52,338 bases of DNA from Paludibacteraceae bacterium (GTDB lineage: Bacteria; Bacteroidota; Bacteroidia; Bacteroidales; Paludibacteraceae). The stretch is taken from positions 1-52,338 of the forward strand of contig JAFSLP010000003.1 of assembly GCA_017448345.1 (NCBI GenBank), read 5' to 3'. The notes under the pieces are model-generated. The model did no database searches, was not told the origin of the DNA, and saw only the letters and a list, made by a program, of their open reading frames with translations. Made by a program: the position numbers and the translations under genes. This document shows positions 30,013 through 39,437 of this stretch, piece after piece (positions within the stretch are counted from its first letter, which is position 1; every line of letters starts with the position of its first letter).

Positions 30013-33000
30013 ATGAAGCATTTTAACGAATACAAAAGACTTGATTTGCCTGCGTTAAGCCGTGAGGTGTTGGCGCAGTGGGAGAAGGAACATCTGTTCG
30101 AGAAGAGTATTTCCACACGGGAGGGACATCCGCAGTTCCTCTTCTTTGAGGGGCCGCCCTCGGCTAACGGAATGCCGGGTATTCACCATGTCATGGCGCG
30201 TACTATCAAGGATACCTTCTGCCGGTTCAAGACTATGCAGGGCTATCAGGTCCGCCGCAAAGCAGGATGGGACACTCACGGACTGCCTGTCGAACTCGGC
30301 GTGGAGAAGAAGCTCGGTATCACCAAAGAGGATATCGGCAAGAAAATCTCCGTCGATGAATACAACGCCGCCTGTCGCCGCGAGGTCATGAAATACACAC
30401 GCGAGTGGACCAACCTCACCAAGCAGATGGGCTACTGGGTGGACTTGGACGACCCTTATATCACCTACGATAACAAGTATATCGAGACCCTCTGGTATCT
30501 CCTCAAGGAGCTCTACAAGAAGGGCTATCTCTACAAGGGATATACCATCCAGCCCTACTCGCCTGCCGCCGGTACGGGGCTGAGTTCCCATGAACTCAAC
30601 CAGCCCGGTTGTTACCGCGATGTCAAGGACCTCACATGCACCGCACGCTTCAAGGTCAAACCAAATGACCAAATGGTAAATGGTCAAATGGTAAATAGAT
30701 TTATCATCGCATGGACGACTACACCATGGACGCTGCCAAGTAATACCGCCCTCTGTGTTGGTCCCAAGATTGACTACGTAGAAGTAGAGACCCCTGCCGG
30801 CGACCATATTATCCTCGCCGAGGCGCGGCTATCCGCTTATGTCAAAGAACTCTGCGGAACGGACGAGGAAGGCAAACCACTGGAACCGAAAATCGTCTGG
30901 AAGGGCAAAGGCGCCGACCTCGTCGGTCTGGAGTACGAACCCCTCTTCCCGTGGGTCAACCCCGGAGAAGGTGCGTTCCGCGTCATTCCCGGCGATTACG
31001 TCACCACGGAAGACGGTACGGGTATCGTGCACATCGCACCCACGTTCGGTGCCGATGACAAGAAAGTGGCGGATGCGGCTGGCGTACCCGGGCTATATAT
31101 GCAGACCAAAGCCAACGGACCCCGGCCGATGGTGGACTTCACCGGTAAGTACTGGAATGTGGAGGACCTCGACCCGGAATGGTACAAAGCCAATGTCAAC
31201 GATGAACTCTACCGCCGTTATGCCGGACGATGGGTCAAGAATGCCTATGACCCGCAGTTTACCGTCAACGGAAAGTATGACGAACTGGCTGCCGCAAAAG
31301 CCGAGTCGCTCGACCTACATCTATGCTTGGAGATGAAAGCCGACGGACGGCTCCTCCGCACGGAGAAACATGTCCACTCATACCCCCATTGCTGGCGGAC
31401 CGACAAACCCGTCCTCTATTATCCGCTCGACAGCTGGTTCATCAAATCGACAATGGCGCGCGATGAGATGATTGCGCTCAACAAGACCATCAACTGGCAG
31501 CCCGAATCCACCGGTACTGGACGCTTCGGACAGTGGCTCAACAACCTCAATGACTGGAACCTCAGCCGCAGCCGCTACTGGGGTACACCCCTGCCCATCT
31601 GGCGTACCGAAGACGGCTCCGAGGAGATATGTATCGGCTCTATTGCCGAACTCTTCGCCGAGATAGACAAGTCCGTCAAGGCGGGTTTCATGACTTCCAA
31701 CCCGTGGTCAAAACATGTGGTGGGCGATTACTCCAAAGCCAACTATGACCCATCCGTCATTGACCTGCACCGTCCTTATGTGGACGCTGTCATACTCGTC
31801 TCGCCCTCCGGCAAACCCATGAAGCGCGAACTGGACCTCATCGACGTGTGGTTTGACTCCGGCGCTATGCCCTATGCACAGAACCACTACCCCTTCGAGA
31901 ACGCAGACCTGCCGCGCACTGCCGATTTCATATCCGAAGGCGTGGACCAGACACGCGGGTGGTTCTTCACCCTCCATGCTATACACACCATGATTGAGGG
32001 AACTGTGGCATACAGAAACGTCATCTCCAATGGTCTCGTCCTCGATAAGAACGGCAACAAGATGTCAAAACGCCTTGGCAATGCCGTGGACCCCTTCGGA
32101 GCGCTCGATACATACGGTGCCGACGCCGTACGATGGTATATGCTCACCAACTCCAGCCCGTGGGAGAACCTCAAGTTCGACCCGGAGGGCGTCGATGAGG
32201 TGCGCCGTAAGTTCTTCGGTACACTCTATAACACCTATTCGTTCTTTGCGCTCTACGCCAATGTGGACAACTGGCAGGCACCGGTTAATCACCCTTCAAA
32301 CGGCTACCCTTCCGCTACCCTTGCGCTACCCTTGGACTATCCCGGGATGACGGAAATAGACCGTTGGATTCTCTCCAAGCTCAACTCCCTTGTCAAGGAA
32401 GTCACCGAAGCGTACGAAGCATACGAACCCACCAAAGCAGGACGCGCTGTCTCCGATTTTGTGCAGGACGACCTCTCCAACTGGTACGTGCGTCTCAACC
32501 GCAAGCGTTTCTGGGGAGGTGAGATGGATGCCGACAAACAGGCGGCATACACCACGCTCTATACCTGCCTCAAGACCGTGGCACAACTCATGGCGCCCAA
32601 TGCACCCTTCTTTGCCGACAGGCTCTACAGAGACCTCACGGGAGAGACCGTGCACCTCAGCACGTGGCCCGTTGCTGACGAAGCGCTCATCAACAAGACA
32701 CTGGAACATCAGATGTACCTCGCCCAGCAGGCTACCTCCGCCATTCTCTCCCTCCGCAAACGCGCCGAGAAGAACGTCCGCCAGCCGCTGCAGAAAGCCG
32801 TCATACCGACGCCCGACCAAGAGACGACGGATGCACTCCTGCACGTAGCGGGACTCATCAAGTCAGAAGTGAACGTCAAGGACCTTGTCATCGTTCCTGC
32901 CGAGCAGTCGGAGATACGCCTCGTCAAGAAAATCAAGCCGAACTTCAAAGTCCTCGGCAAGAAAGTCGGTGCGAACATGAAAGCCCTCGCTGCCGCTATC

Positions 33001-33477
33001 AACGCCATGTCACAAGACGACATCGAGAAAATGGAGAAAGAGGGTGCTTTTGACTTTCGACTTTCGACTTTTGACTACTCTCAACTCTCAACCTTCAACT
33101 ACTCCATCGTCCCCGAGGACGTGGACATCCTCACAGAGGACATGCCGGGCTGGCTCGTGGCGAACAACGGTATCCTCACCATCGCCCTTGACATCGAGCT
33201 GACCGACGAACTGATAGAAGAAGGTATAGCGCGCGAACTCATCAACCGTATCCAGAACCTCCGCAAGTCATCCGGCTTGGATATCACAGACCGCATCGCT
33301 ATCGTGCTGGAGGACCGTCCTGAGATTCACAACGCCGTTCTCCATTGCGGCGACTACATCAAGAGTCAGGTCCTCGCTACCTCCCTCACTCTTTCGACTT
33401 TCGACTTTGAGCAAAGCGGTCTTTCGACCATCGAGATGGACGGCTACAACGTGAAGATAAACATTAAGAAATCCTAA
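30013..33477 (+). CDS. ileS: Isoleucyl-tRNA synthetase
   Basis: 1154 residues, type of IleS found in Bacteroidetes. The class I signature is PGIHHVMARTIKD (about residues 57-69), the editing domain contains AWTTTPWTLPSN (about 231-242), and the second signature is KNGNKMSKRLGN (about 680). The tRNA-binding and C-terminal parts follow. Four stretches are encoded by short repeats: residues about 217-228 (NDQMVNGQMVN, just before AWTTTPW), about 762-775 (GYPSATLALPLDY), about 1012-1031 (FDFRLSTFDYSQLSTFNYS) and about 1124-1138 (LSTFDFEQSGLSTIE). None covers a catalytic motif, and the gene is otherwise complete, so it is expected to be functional. Confidence 0.97.
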   Translation: MKHFNEYKRLDLPALSREVLAQWEKEHLFEKSISTREGHPQFLFFEGPPSANGMPGIHHVMARTIKDTFCRFKTMQGYQVRRKAGWDTHGLPVELGVEKKLGITKEDIGKKISVDEYNAACRREVMKYTREWTNLTKQMGYWVDLDDPYITYDNKYIETLWYLLKELYKKGYLYKGYTIQPYSPAAGTGLSSHELNQPGCYRDVKDLTCTARFKVKPNDQMVNGQMVNRFIIAWTTTPWTLPSNTALCVGPKIDYVEVETPAGDHIILAEARLSAYVKELCGTDEEGKPLEPKIVWKGKGADLVGLEYEPLFPWVNPGEGAFRVIPGDYVTTEDGTGIVHIAPTFGADDKKVADAAGVPGLYMQTKANGPRPMVDFTGKYWNVEDLDPEWYKANVNDELYRRYAGRWVKNAYDPQFTVNGKYDELAAAKAESLDLHLCLEMKADGRLLRTEKHVHSYPHCWRTDKPVLYYPLDSWFIKSTMARDEMIALNKTINWQPESTGTGRFGQWLNNLNDWNLSRSRYWGTPLPIWRTEDGSEEICIGSIAELFAEIDKSVKAGFMTSNPWSKHVVGDYSKANYDPSVIDLHRPYVDAVILVSPSGKPMKRELDLIDVWFDSGAMPYAQNHYPFENADLPRTADFISEGVDQTRGWFFTLHAIHTMIEGTVAYRNVISNGLVLDKNGNKMSKRLGNAVDPFGALDTYGADAVRWYMLTNSSPWENLKFDPEGVDEVRRKFFGTLYNTYSFFALYANVDNWQAPVNHPSNGYPSATLALPLDYPGMTEIDRWILSKLNSLVKEVTEAYEAYEPTKAGRAVSDFVQDDLSNWYVRLNRKRFWGGEMDADKQAAYTTLYTCLKTVAQLMAPNAPFFADRLYRDLTGETVHLSTWPVADEALINKTLEHQMYLAQQATSAILSLRKRAEKNVRQPLQKAVIPTPDQETTDALLHVAGLIKSEVNVKDLVIVPAEQSEIRLVKKIKPNFKVLGKKVGANMKALAAAINAMSQDDIEKMEKEGAFDFRLSTFDYSQLSTFNYSIVPEDVDILTEDMPGWLVANNGILTIALDIELTDELIEEGIARELINRIQNLRKSSGLDITDRIAIVLEDRPEIHNAVLHCGDYIKSQVLATSLTLSTFDFEQSGLSTIEMDGYNVKINIKKS
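30663..30697. repeat. Two NDQMV units inside ileS
   Basis: AAATGACCAAATGGT (30663-30677) and AAATGGTCAAATGGT (30678-30692), in frame before the editing-domain motif. Confidence 0.95.
32296..32340. repeat. GCTACCCTT phrase inside ileS
   Basis: Three copies of (G)CTACCCTTxxG encode GYPSATLALPLDY. A related GCTATACCCTT phrase forms an intergenic array at 37250-37285. Confidence 0.7.
33046..33105. repeat. CTTTCGACTTTTGACT phrase inside ileS
   Basis: Tandem CTTTTGA / CTTTCGA / CTCTCAACT copies encode FDFRLSTFDYSQLSTFNYS. Related to the intergenic array at 1499-1602. Confidence 0.85.
33382..33425. repeat. Second CTTTCGACTTT phrase inside ileS
   Basis: ACTCTTTCGACTTTCGACTT and later GGTCTTTCGACC encode LSTFDFEQSGLSTIE near the C-terminus. 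Confidence 0.75.
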
Positions 33478-33524
33478 TCAACTAGTTGACTAGTTGACCA
33501 GTTGACTAGTAAACTAGTACACTA
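33478..33524. repeat. CTAGTTGACTAGT phrase array
   Basis: Starts directly after the ileS stop codon; four CTAG sites in about 40 bases. Same family as 6019-6088. Confidence 0.85.
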
Positions 33525-33540
33525 AAAAAGCATTACACAC

Positions 33541-34014
33541 ATGAAAAAGAGTATTCAGTTTCTGCTGCTTGCCGTAATGGCTGTTTCGCTGGCAAGCTGT
33601 GATATGTTTAACCGGAACGACCCTTCCTACCGGCTGGAGGACCTGCAAGGGCTCTGGCTGCAGGACGATGACCCCACAGAGCATTATGTCCGCTTCACCA
33701 CGGAGCAGTCCGATGAGACAGGCTACCTCTTGGCGCGCGAATGGAACGAGTACCACGGAGACGAGGACCAAGCGGTCTATGAGAGCGACCTGCTGGAGCA
33801 GCGGAACCGCGACGGCTTCCCCGGAAACGGATGGTTCAAATACGAGTTCAAGACAACAGGAGACCTCACGGAGATCCACCTCATGGATAACGGCGGAGCG
33901 GAGATACCGAAGGTATATATCGTCTCTAAGCTGACGGATACCGAGTTGGCGTATTACGAAAAAGAGCATAAGAATCTCAAATACAGTTACTCACGGGTCA
34001 CAGAGACTAAATGA
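33541..34014 (+). CDS. Small lipoprotein of unknown function
   Basis: 157 residues. The signal peptide MKKSIQFLLLAVMAVSLASC ends in a lipobox (Cys20). The mature part (YRLEDLQGLWLQDDDPTEHY, FKTTGDLTEIHLMDN, KVYIVSKLTDTELAYYE) has the alternating strand pattern of a lipocalin-like beta barrel with a GxW near the start, a common arrangement in Bacteroidetes lipoproteins. No specific ligand can be given. It lies between ileS and the AsmA-like gene. Confidence 0.75.
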   Translation: MKKSIQFLLLAVMAVSLASCDMFNRNDPSYRLEDLQGLWLQDDDPTEHYVRFTTEQSDETGYLLAREWNEYHGDEDQAVYESDLLEQRNRDGFPGNGWFKYEFKTTGDLTEIHLMDNGGAEIPKVYIVSKLTDTELAYYEKEHKNLKYSYSRVTETK

Positions 34015-34055
34015 ACCCCTGCGGAGACTAAATGAACCGTTACAGAGAATAAATA
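33996..34055. repeat. GAGACTAAATGAACC phrase
   Basis: Two copies of AGACTAAATGAACC and a third, diverged AGAATAAATAAC form the end of the lipoprotein gene and the gap before the AsmA-like gene. The first copy supplies its last codons. Confidence 0.75.
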
Positions 34056-34064
34056 ACAACTCCT

Positions 34065-37000
34065 ATGAAACGTGCATTGAAAATCATTGGCTGGACGCTC
34101 TTGGGGATCGTGCTGGTGGTCATTGTCGCGGCTGCGGTCGCTTGTTATGTCATCTTCACGCCGGAGCGCCTGACACCTGTCGCCCGCCAAGCGGCGGACA
34201 AGTTCATCACGTGCGAGCATGAGATAGGGCAGGTGGACCTCACCTTCTTCTCCACCTTCCCGCGCTTCGGGCTGCGCGCTGACGGACTGCTGGTCATCAA
34301 CCCCAAAGCCGGCGCGCAGAATGACACGGTCGTGGCTGCACGCCACCTCACTGCCACGGTGGATGTGATGGAGTTCCTCAACCGGCGGAACCTGCATGTG
34401 CACCAAGCCGTGCTGGAGGACGCACGTGTCAATTTCTACATCGCCCCGGACGGCACTACCAACCTCACCGGTGCCTTCGTCTCCTCGCCGGACACTACGG
34501 AAGAGGACACCGCTGCCTTCGCGCTGCCCTTTGACGGACTGAAGGTGGACGGACTGCGGCTGAAGGCGGATTATATCACCTTCGTGGACGACAAGGACAC
34601 CATCGCCGCCTCCCTCGGAGCTACGGAACTGAGCGCCAATGCAAACAGTTGGGAGGACATGTACCTCGCCCTTGATGCACAGGATGTATGCGCCACGCTC
34701 AAGGGGGGCAGGTATGCCGATAGTCTGCATCTGCGCTTGGACGCACCGGTGGCGGCGGACCTGAACACCATGCATTTCGCGTTCCGTAGAGCCGGACTCG
34801 CAATCAATGAGTTTGCGATGCTCCTCTCCGGTACTGCGGACATACAGGATTCCATCGGGGTGGATTTGGGGGTGACGACGAAAGAGGCATGGCAGATAAA
34901 ACCCCTTCTGGCGCTCGTGCCGGAGCCTTTCACACCGATGCTCAAGGACCTTGACGTGGACGGCATGGCGCAGCTGGAGGCTACCATACAAGGCTGGCTC
35001 TCCGACCGGCAGATGCCGCGTGTGCAGGCACACCTCACGCTCGACAACGGCGAAGGGAGCTATAAACCGCTGCCTTACACCCTGCGGGACGTTGCTCTGG
35101 ACGCCACGGCGGACATCCGTCTCACAGAGGGAGAAGTGTCGGATGTGGAGATTCATAAGCTGTACGCCGCTACGCGCAATTCTCAATTCTCCATGCTCAA
35201 TTCTCAATTATCCGACCTGACGGGTAATATGCTCCTCGACCTTGCGCTGGACATCGATGCCAACCTGCCCGACTTTGCCTATTTCATGCCTGAGGAGATG
35301 ACGCTTACAGGCAAAGCCAAAGGCACCGCCAAGGCACGTATTCACTTGGAGGACCTGACTAACATGCGCCTGCACAAAGGACGTATCAGTGCCGACTTGG
35401 CTCTGTCCTCCATACATTATGCCATGGATTCCATGGAGGCGGACCTGCCCAAGACACACGCCAAGATACAGATGCCGAACTCCAAACCCTCCAAACCCAA
35501 GGTCAACTGGGCACGTATCGACCTCACTACCGACAAGCTGGACTTCGTCATGCCTACTCCGCTGGCTGCGGCGCTGCAAGCATCGGATATACAGCTCGAA
35601 GCAGGCAATGTCCTATCCAAAGACCCTGTCCTCTATGCCGCTGTGGCACTCAACTCTGCCAAGCCCGTAGAGGTGGCTATGGACTCCATGGCGGTGACCA
35701 TCGACGCACCCAAGATGTCGGCGTACGCCGAATATAACACCCGGGACACAACGGTCATGCCGGTGGTGGAAGCGGCGCTCGACTGCCGCGCACTCAGCGG
35801 CTTCTTCAAGGACATCACGGCTGAACTCACCAAGCCGCAGCTGCAGGCTTCACTCAGCGGTGGTAAGAAAGACAAGTCCGCGCCGAGGCTGGGAGCCAAG
35901 GTCAAGACAACCTTGGCGGACGTGCGGATGGGAGAAGAGCTCGCTGCTATGACCGGACCGCTCGACATGGACGTCAGTGCGCGATACAACAGCAAAGGAG
36001 AGAACATACTCCTCCAATGGAACCCGCGCCTGAAAGTCATACTGAAGGACGGAGAACTGCATATGCCCGAACGGCTGCCGGAGGCGGTGGTCATTCCTGC
36101 TATCGACTTCAGCTATTCCAATAAGGAGATGACGATTGCCGACTCGCGTGTCGAACTGGGTAATTCGGACCTCAACCTCAAAGGCAACGTACGCAATATA
36201 GGCAAATGGTTCCGCCATGAGGACATACTCGAGGGCGAACTGGACATCGTCTCTGACCACTGTGACGCCAACCAGCTCCTCACGTGGTTCTCTGCCGACA
36301 AAGGCTCCGAGGAAGAGGAACCTGCCGCCACTGCCGACAAATCGGACTCCTCGGACAAAGCGGACTCTTCGGATAAAGCGGATAAAGCGGACTCTTCGGA
36401 TAAAGCGGACTCTGTTGGGAACGCCGCCACGGAGCCATTCTTGGTTCCTACGGATGTCAACCTCGCTCTCATGACGCATATGCGGGAGGTCGAGATATTC
36501 AACCAGACTGCCTCCGACCTCAAGGGAGGACTCTATGTCAAGGACGGAACAGTCATCTTGGACGAGATGGGTTTTGTCTGCCGCGCTGCCAAACTGCAAC
36601 TGACGGCTATGTACCGCTCGCCGAGAAGAAACCACCTCTATCTCGGTATGGACTACCATATGATTGATGTGGACATCGACGAGCTGCTGACGATGATTCC
36701 CAACCTCGAAGATATGGTGCCCATGCTCAGTTCCTTCAAGGGAGCCGCGCAGTTCCATCTCGCTGCAGAGACCTACCTCAACGCCAAGTATCAGCCCAAG
36801 ATGAGCACCCTGAGAGGTGCCGCTTCGCTCACAGGAAAAGACCTTGTGGTCCTCGACGGAGAGACCTTCGACAAGATATCCAGACTGCTCCTCTTCAAGA
36901 AGAAGACAGAGAACCGCATCGACTCTATCAATGCCGAGATGACTATCTACAAGAATGAGATTGACATCTACCCGCTCTGTGTGCAGATGGATAACTACAT

Positions 37001-37241
37001 GGTCGCGCTCGGTGGACGGCATAACACCAACATGACCTTCGATTACGACATCAACGTCCTCAGCCCTATCTACCTCGGCGTCAACGTCTCCGGCACGCTG
37101 GACAATCTCAATATCAAGCTCGCCAAGTGCAAGTTTGCACAGGATTTCCGCCCGAGGTGGTTCGACAAAGTGGACACACAGTCGCTTGAACTGCGCCAAC
37201 GCATCAAAGCATCTATGGAGAAAAACGTCCGCATCAAATAG
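34065..37241 (+). CDS. AsmA-family outer-membrane assembly protein
   Basis: 1058 residues. A single N-terminal membrane helix (WTLLGIVLVVIVAAAVACYV) is followed by a long repetitive beta region typical of AsmA-like proteins, which bridge the periplasm and are thought to move lipids. Near the N-terminus FSTFPRFGLRADGLLVINPK and near the C-terminus the DYDINVLSPIYLGVNVSGTLDNL stretch are typical. Residues about 370-382 (NSQFSMLNSQLS) come from a CAATTCTCAATTCTC repeat, and about 758-785 from a tandem GACTCTTCGGATAAAGCG repeat (Ser-Asp-Lys-Ala-Asp). Both are hydrophilic loops. It follows the lipoprotein gene. Confidence 0.85.
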   Translation: MKRALKIIGWTLLGIVLVVIVAAAVACYVIFTPERLTPVARQAADKFITCEHEIGQVDLTFFSTFPRFGLRADGLLVINPKAGAQNDTVVAARHLTATVDVMEFLNRRNLHVHQAVLEDARVNFYIAPDGTTNLTGAFVSSPDTTEEDTAAFALPFDGLKVDGLRLKADYITFVDDKDTIAASLGATELSANANSWEDMYLALDAQDVCATLKGGRYADSLHLRLDAPVAADLNTMHFAFRRAGLAINEFAMLLSGTADIQDSIGVDLGVTTKEAWQIKPLLALVPEPFTPMLKDLDVDGMAQLEATIQGWLSDRQMPRVQAHLTLDNGEGSYKPLPYTLRDVALDATADIRLTEGEVSDVEIHKLYAATRNSQFSMLNSQLSDLTGNMLLDLALDIDANLPDFAYFMPEEMTLTGKAKGTAKARIHLEDLTNMRLHKGRISADLALSSIHYAMDSMEADLPKTHAKIQMPNSKPSKPKVNWARIDLTTDKLDFVMPTPLAAALQASDIQLEAGNVLSKDPVLYAAVALNSAKPVEVAMDSMAVTIDAPKMSAYAEYNTRDTTVMPVVEAALDCRALSGFFKDITAELTKPQLQASLSGGKKDKSAPRLGAKVKTTLADVRMGEELAAMTGPLDMDVSARYNSKGENILLQWNPRLKVILKDGELHMPERLPEAVVIPAIDFSYSNKEMTIADSRVELGNSDLNLKGNVRNIGKWFRHEDILEGELDIVSDHCDANQLLTWFSADKGSEEEEPAATADKSDSSDKADSSDKADKADSSDKADSVGNAATEPFLVPTDVNLALMTHMREVEIFNQTASDLKGGLYVKDGTVILDEMGFVCRAAKLQLTAMYRSPRRNHLYLGMDYHMIDVDIDELLTMIPNLEDMVPMLSSFKGAAQFHLAAETYLNAKYQPKMSTLRGAASLTGKDLVVLDGETFDKISRLLLFKKKTENRIDSINAEMTIYKNEIDIYPLCVQMDNYMVALGGRHNTNMTFDYDINVLSPIYLGVNVSGTLDNLNIKLAKCKFAQDFRPRWFDKVDTQSLELRQRIKASMEKNVRIK
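35175..35212. repeat. CAATTCTCAATTCTC phrase inside the AsmA-like gene
   Basis: Four CTCAATT / ATTCTCAATT copies encode NSQFSMLNSQLS. Confidence 0.75.
36340..36416. repeat. GACTCTTCGGATAAAGCG tandem repeat inside the AsmA-like gene
   Basis: Four units of 18 bases or its 9-base half encode a run of Ser-Asp-Lys-Ala-Asp before the last third of the protein. A slippage-prone coding satellite that keeps the frame. Confidence 0.9.
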
Positions 37242-37249
37242 CACGCAAT

Positions 37250-37285
37250 CGTATACCCTTGCTATACCCTTGCTATACCCTTACA
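37250..37285. repeat. GCTATACCCTT phrase array
   Basis: Three copies of TATACCCTTGC between the AsmA-like gene and the M3 peptidase gene. Related to the phrase inside ileS at 32296-32340. Confidence 0.8.
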
Positions 37286-37298
37286 ATAATATATAAGT

Positions 37299-39431
37299 AT
37301 GAAAAAAATCTTTCTTTTAGGAGCATTTGCTATGAGTTTGTTAGCATGCAGCAAAACGGGAAATGAGTCCAACCCGTTGATTAACCAGCCGGACACGCAG
37401 TTTGGTGTGCCGGCGTTCGACCAAGTCAAATTGGAGCACTACCTCCCTGCTTTCGAAGAGGCGATACGTCAGGACAAAGCGGAGATAGACGCTATTGTGA
37501 ATAACGGGGAGGAACCCACCTTTGAGAACACCATCGTGGCGCTCGACCGTGCTGGCAGCCTGTTGGACCGCGTTTCCGGGGTCTTCTTCAATGTGCTCGA
37601 GGCGGACGGCAATGATGACATGAACGCCATCGCAGAGAAAGTCAGTCCTATGCTCTCCGAACTGAGCGACGGCATCATCCTCAACGACTCCCTCTTCAAA
37701 CGCGTGAAGTTCGTCTATGACCAGCGCGAACAGCTCGGACTCAACCCCGAACAGATGCGCCTCGTCACGGAGACCTACAAGTCGTTTGCTGACAACGGTG
37801 CCAACCTGCCCGAGGACAAGAAAGAGCGTCTCAAAGAGATTAACAGGGAACTCGGACTTCTCTCTCTCAAGTTCGGCAATAATGTCGTGGCAGAGACCAA
37901 TGCCTGCCAGATCTTCATCAAGGACGAAGCGGAGCTGAAAGGGCTGCCGGAGAGCGCCAAAGCGGCTGCTGCCGAGGAGGCGGAGGCTGCCGGACATCCC
38001 GGCGAGTGGCTCTTCACACCCAAACGCACGTCCTTCACGCCGGTGCTCCAGTACTGCGAGAACCGAGAACTGCGCAAGCAACTCCTCTTGGCGTACACCA
38101 CACGTGCCAACCATGACAACGAGAATGACAACAAAGCGGTCATCATCCGCGAGATGGAACTCCGTATCGAGAAAGCACAGCTCTTCGGTTATACCAATCC
38201 TGCCGACTATATCCTTGCGGACTGCATGGCTAAGAACCACCGGACGGTGGACGCTTTCCTCGCATCTGTCTGGGCGCCGTCCTTGGAAGCTGCCAAGCGC
38301 GAAGCTGCCGAGCTGCAAGCACTCCTTGACGAGGACCTGAAAAATGGTCAAATGGTAAATGAGAAAATGGATAAATGTCTCCGTCCTTGGGACTGGTGGT
38401 TCTATGCCGAGAAACTGCGCAAAGCCAAATATGCGCTGGACGAGGAGGAGCTGAAGCCTTATTTCGAGCTGAACAACGTCCGCAAGGGCGCGTTCGGCGT
38501 GGCTACCAGACTCTACGGTCTGCAGTTCGAGCAACTGAACGACATGCCGGTCTATAACCCCGAGGTGGAGGTCTTCAAAGTCACCGAGGCGGACGGCTCA
38601 CTCGTGGGTATCCTCTATACCGACTATTTCCCGCGTGCAGGCAAACGTCCGGGAGCGTGGATGAACAATATCATGTCCCAGTACGTGGATGCAGAGGGCG
38701 TGGACCATCGACCCGTCATCATCAATGTGGGGAACTTCAACAAACCCACGGCTGGCAACCCCTCGCTGCTCTCCATGGACGATGTGGAGACCCTCTTCCA
38801 TGAGTTCGGACACGCCCTCCACGGGCTCCTTTCCAAGGCGCATTACAAATCGCTCTCGGGCACCAATACGCCGCGCGACTTCGTAGAGCTGCCTTCCCAG
38901 TTCATGGAGAACTACGCTTACGAACCCGAGGTGCTCAAGACCTATGCCTTCCATTATCAGACAGGCGAAGTCATCCCCGATGAGCTGATTGCCAAGATCA
39001 ATGCGGCGGGTAAGTTCAACCAAGGCTTCGTCCAGACCGAGCTCCTCTCGGCGGCTATCCTTGATATGGATTTCCACGAACTGGAGACGGCTCAGGGACT
39101 GGATGTCAATGCCTTCGAGCAGCAGAGCCTTGACAAGATGAATATGATTCCTCAGATTATCGTCCGCTATCGTCCTACCTTCTACAACCATATCTTCACC
39201 ACCGGCTATGAGGCGGGCTATTACAGCTATACATGGGCGGCGGTGCTCGATGCGGACGCCTTTGCCGCCTTCAAGGAGACCGGCAACCTCTTCGACGGGG
39301 AGACCGCACGGCGCTTCCGCCACCTGCTGGAGCAGGGCGGCACACGCGATGCACAGGAGCTCTATCTGGAGTTCCGGGGCAAAGAGGCGGACCCGAAGAA
39401 CCTTCTCCGCAGAAACGGCTTTATCGACTGA
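37299..39431 (+). CDS. dcp: M3-family peptidase (peptidyl-dipeptidase Dcp-like), lipoprotein
   Basis: 710 residues. The signal peptide MKKIFLLGAFAMSLLAC ends in a lipobox. The zinc motif HEFGHALHG lies at about residues 506-514 and the catalytic C-terminal region (FITTGYEAGYYSYTWAAVLD-like) follows, as in Dcp and oligopeptidase A. It would remove dipeptides from peptides in the envelope. Residues about 348-358 (NGQMVNEKMDK) come from a diverged NDQMV-type repeat in a helical region before CLRPWDWWFYAEKLR. A tiny gap of 6 bases separates it from the membrane protein gene that follows. Confidence 0.92.
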   Translation: MKKIFLLGAFAMSLLACSKTGNESNPLINQPDTQFGVPAFDQVKLEHYLPAFEEAIRQDKAEIDAIVNNGEEPTFENTIVALDRAGSLLDRVSGVFFNVLEADGNDDMNAIAEKVSPMLSELSDGIILNDSLFKRVKFVYDQREQLGLNPEQMRLVTETYKSFADNGANLPEDKKERLKEINRELGLLSLKFGNNVVAETNACQIFIKDEAELKGLPESAKAAAAEEAEAAGHPGEWLFTPKRTSFTPVLQYCENRELRKQLLLAYTTRANHDNENDNKAVIIREMELRIEKAQLFGYTNPADYILADCMAKNHRTVDAFLASVWAPSLEAAKREAAELQALLDEDLKNGQMVNEKMDKCLRPWDWWFYAEKLRKAKYALDEEELKPYFELNNVRKGAFGVATRLYGLQFEQLNDMPVYNPEVEVFKVTEADGSLVGILYTDYFPRAGKRPGAWMNNIMSQYVDAEGVDHRPVIINVGNFNKPTAGNPSLLSMDDVETLFHEFGHALHGLLSKAHYKSLSGTNTPRDFVELPSQFMENYAYEPEVLKTYAFHYQTGEVIPDELIAKINAAGKFNQGFVQTELLSAAILDMDFHELETAQGLDVNAFEQQSLDKMNMIPQIIVRYRPTFYNHIFTTGYEAGYYSYTWAAVLDADAFAAFKETGNLFDGETARRFRHLLEQGGTRDAQELYLEFRGKEADPKNLLRRNGFID
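38342..38371. repeat. Two diverged NDQMV units inside the M3 peptidase gene
   Basis: AAATGGTCAAATGGT (38342-38356) and AAATGAGAAAATGGA (38357-38371), in frame. Confidence 0.9.
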
Positions 39432-39437
39432 TGACAC

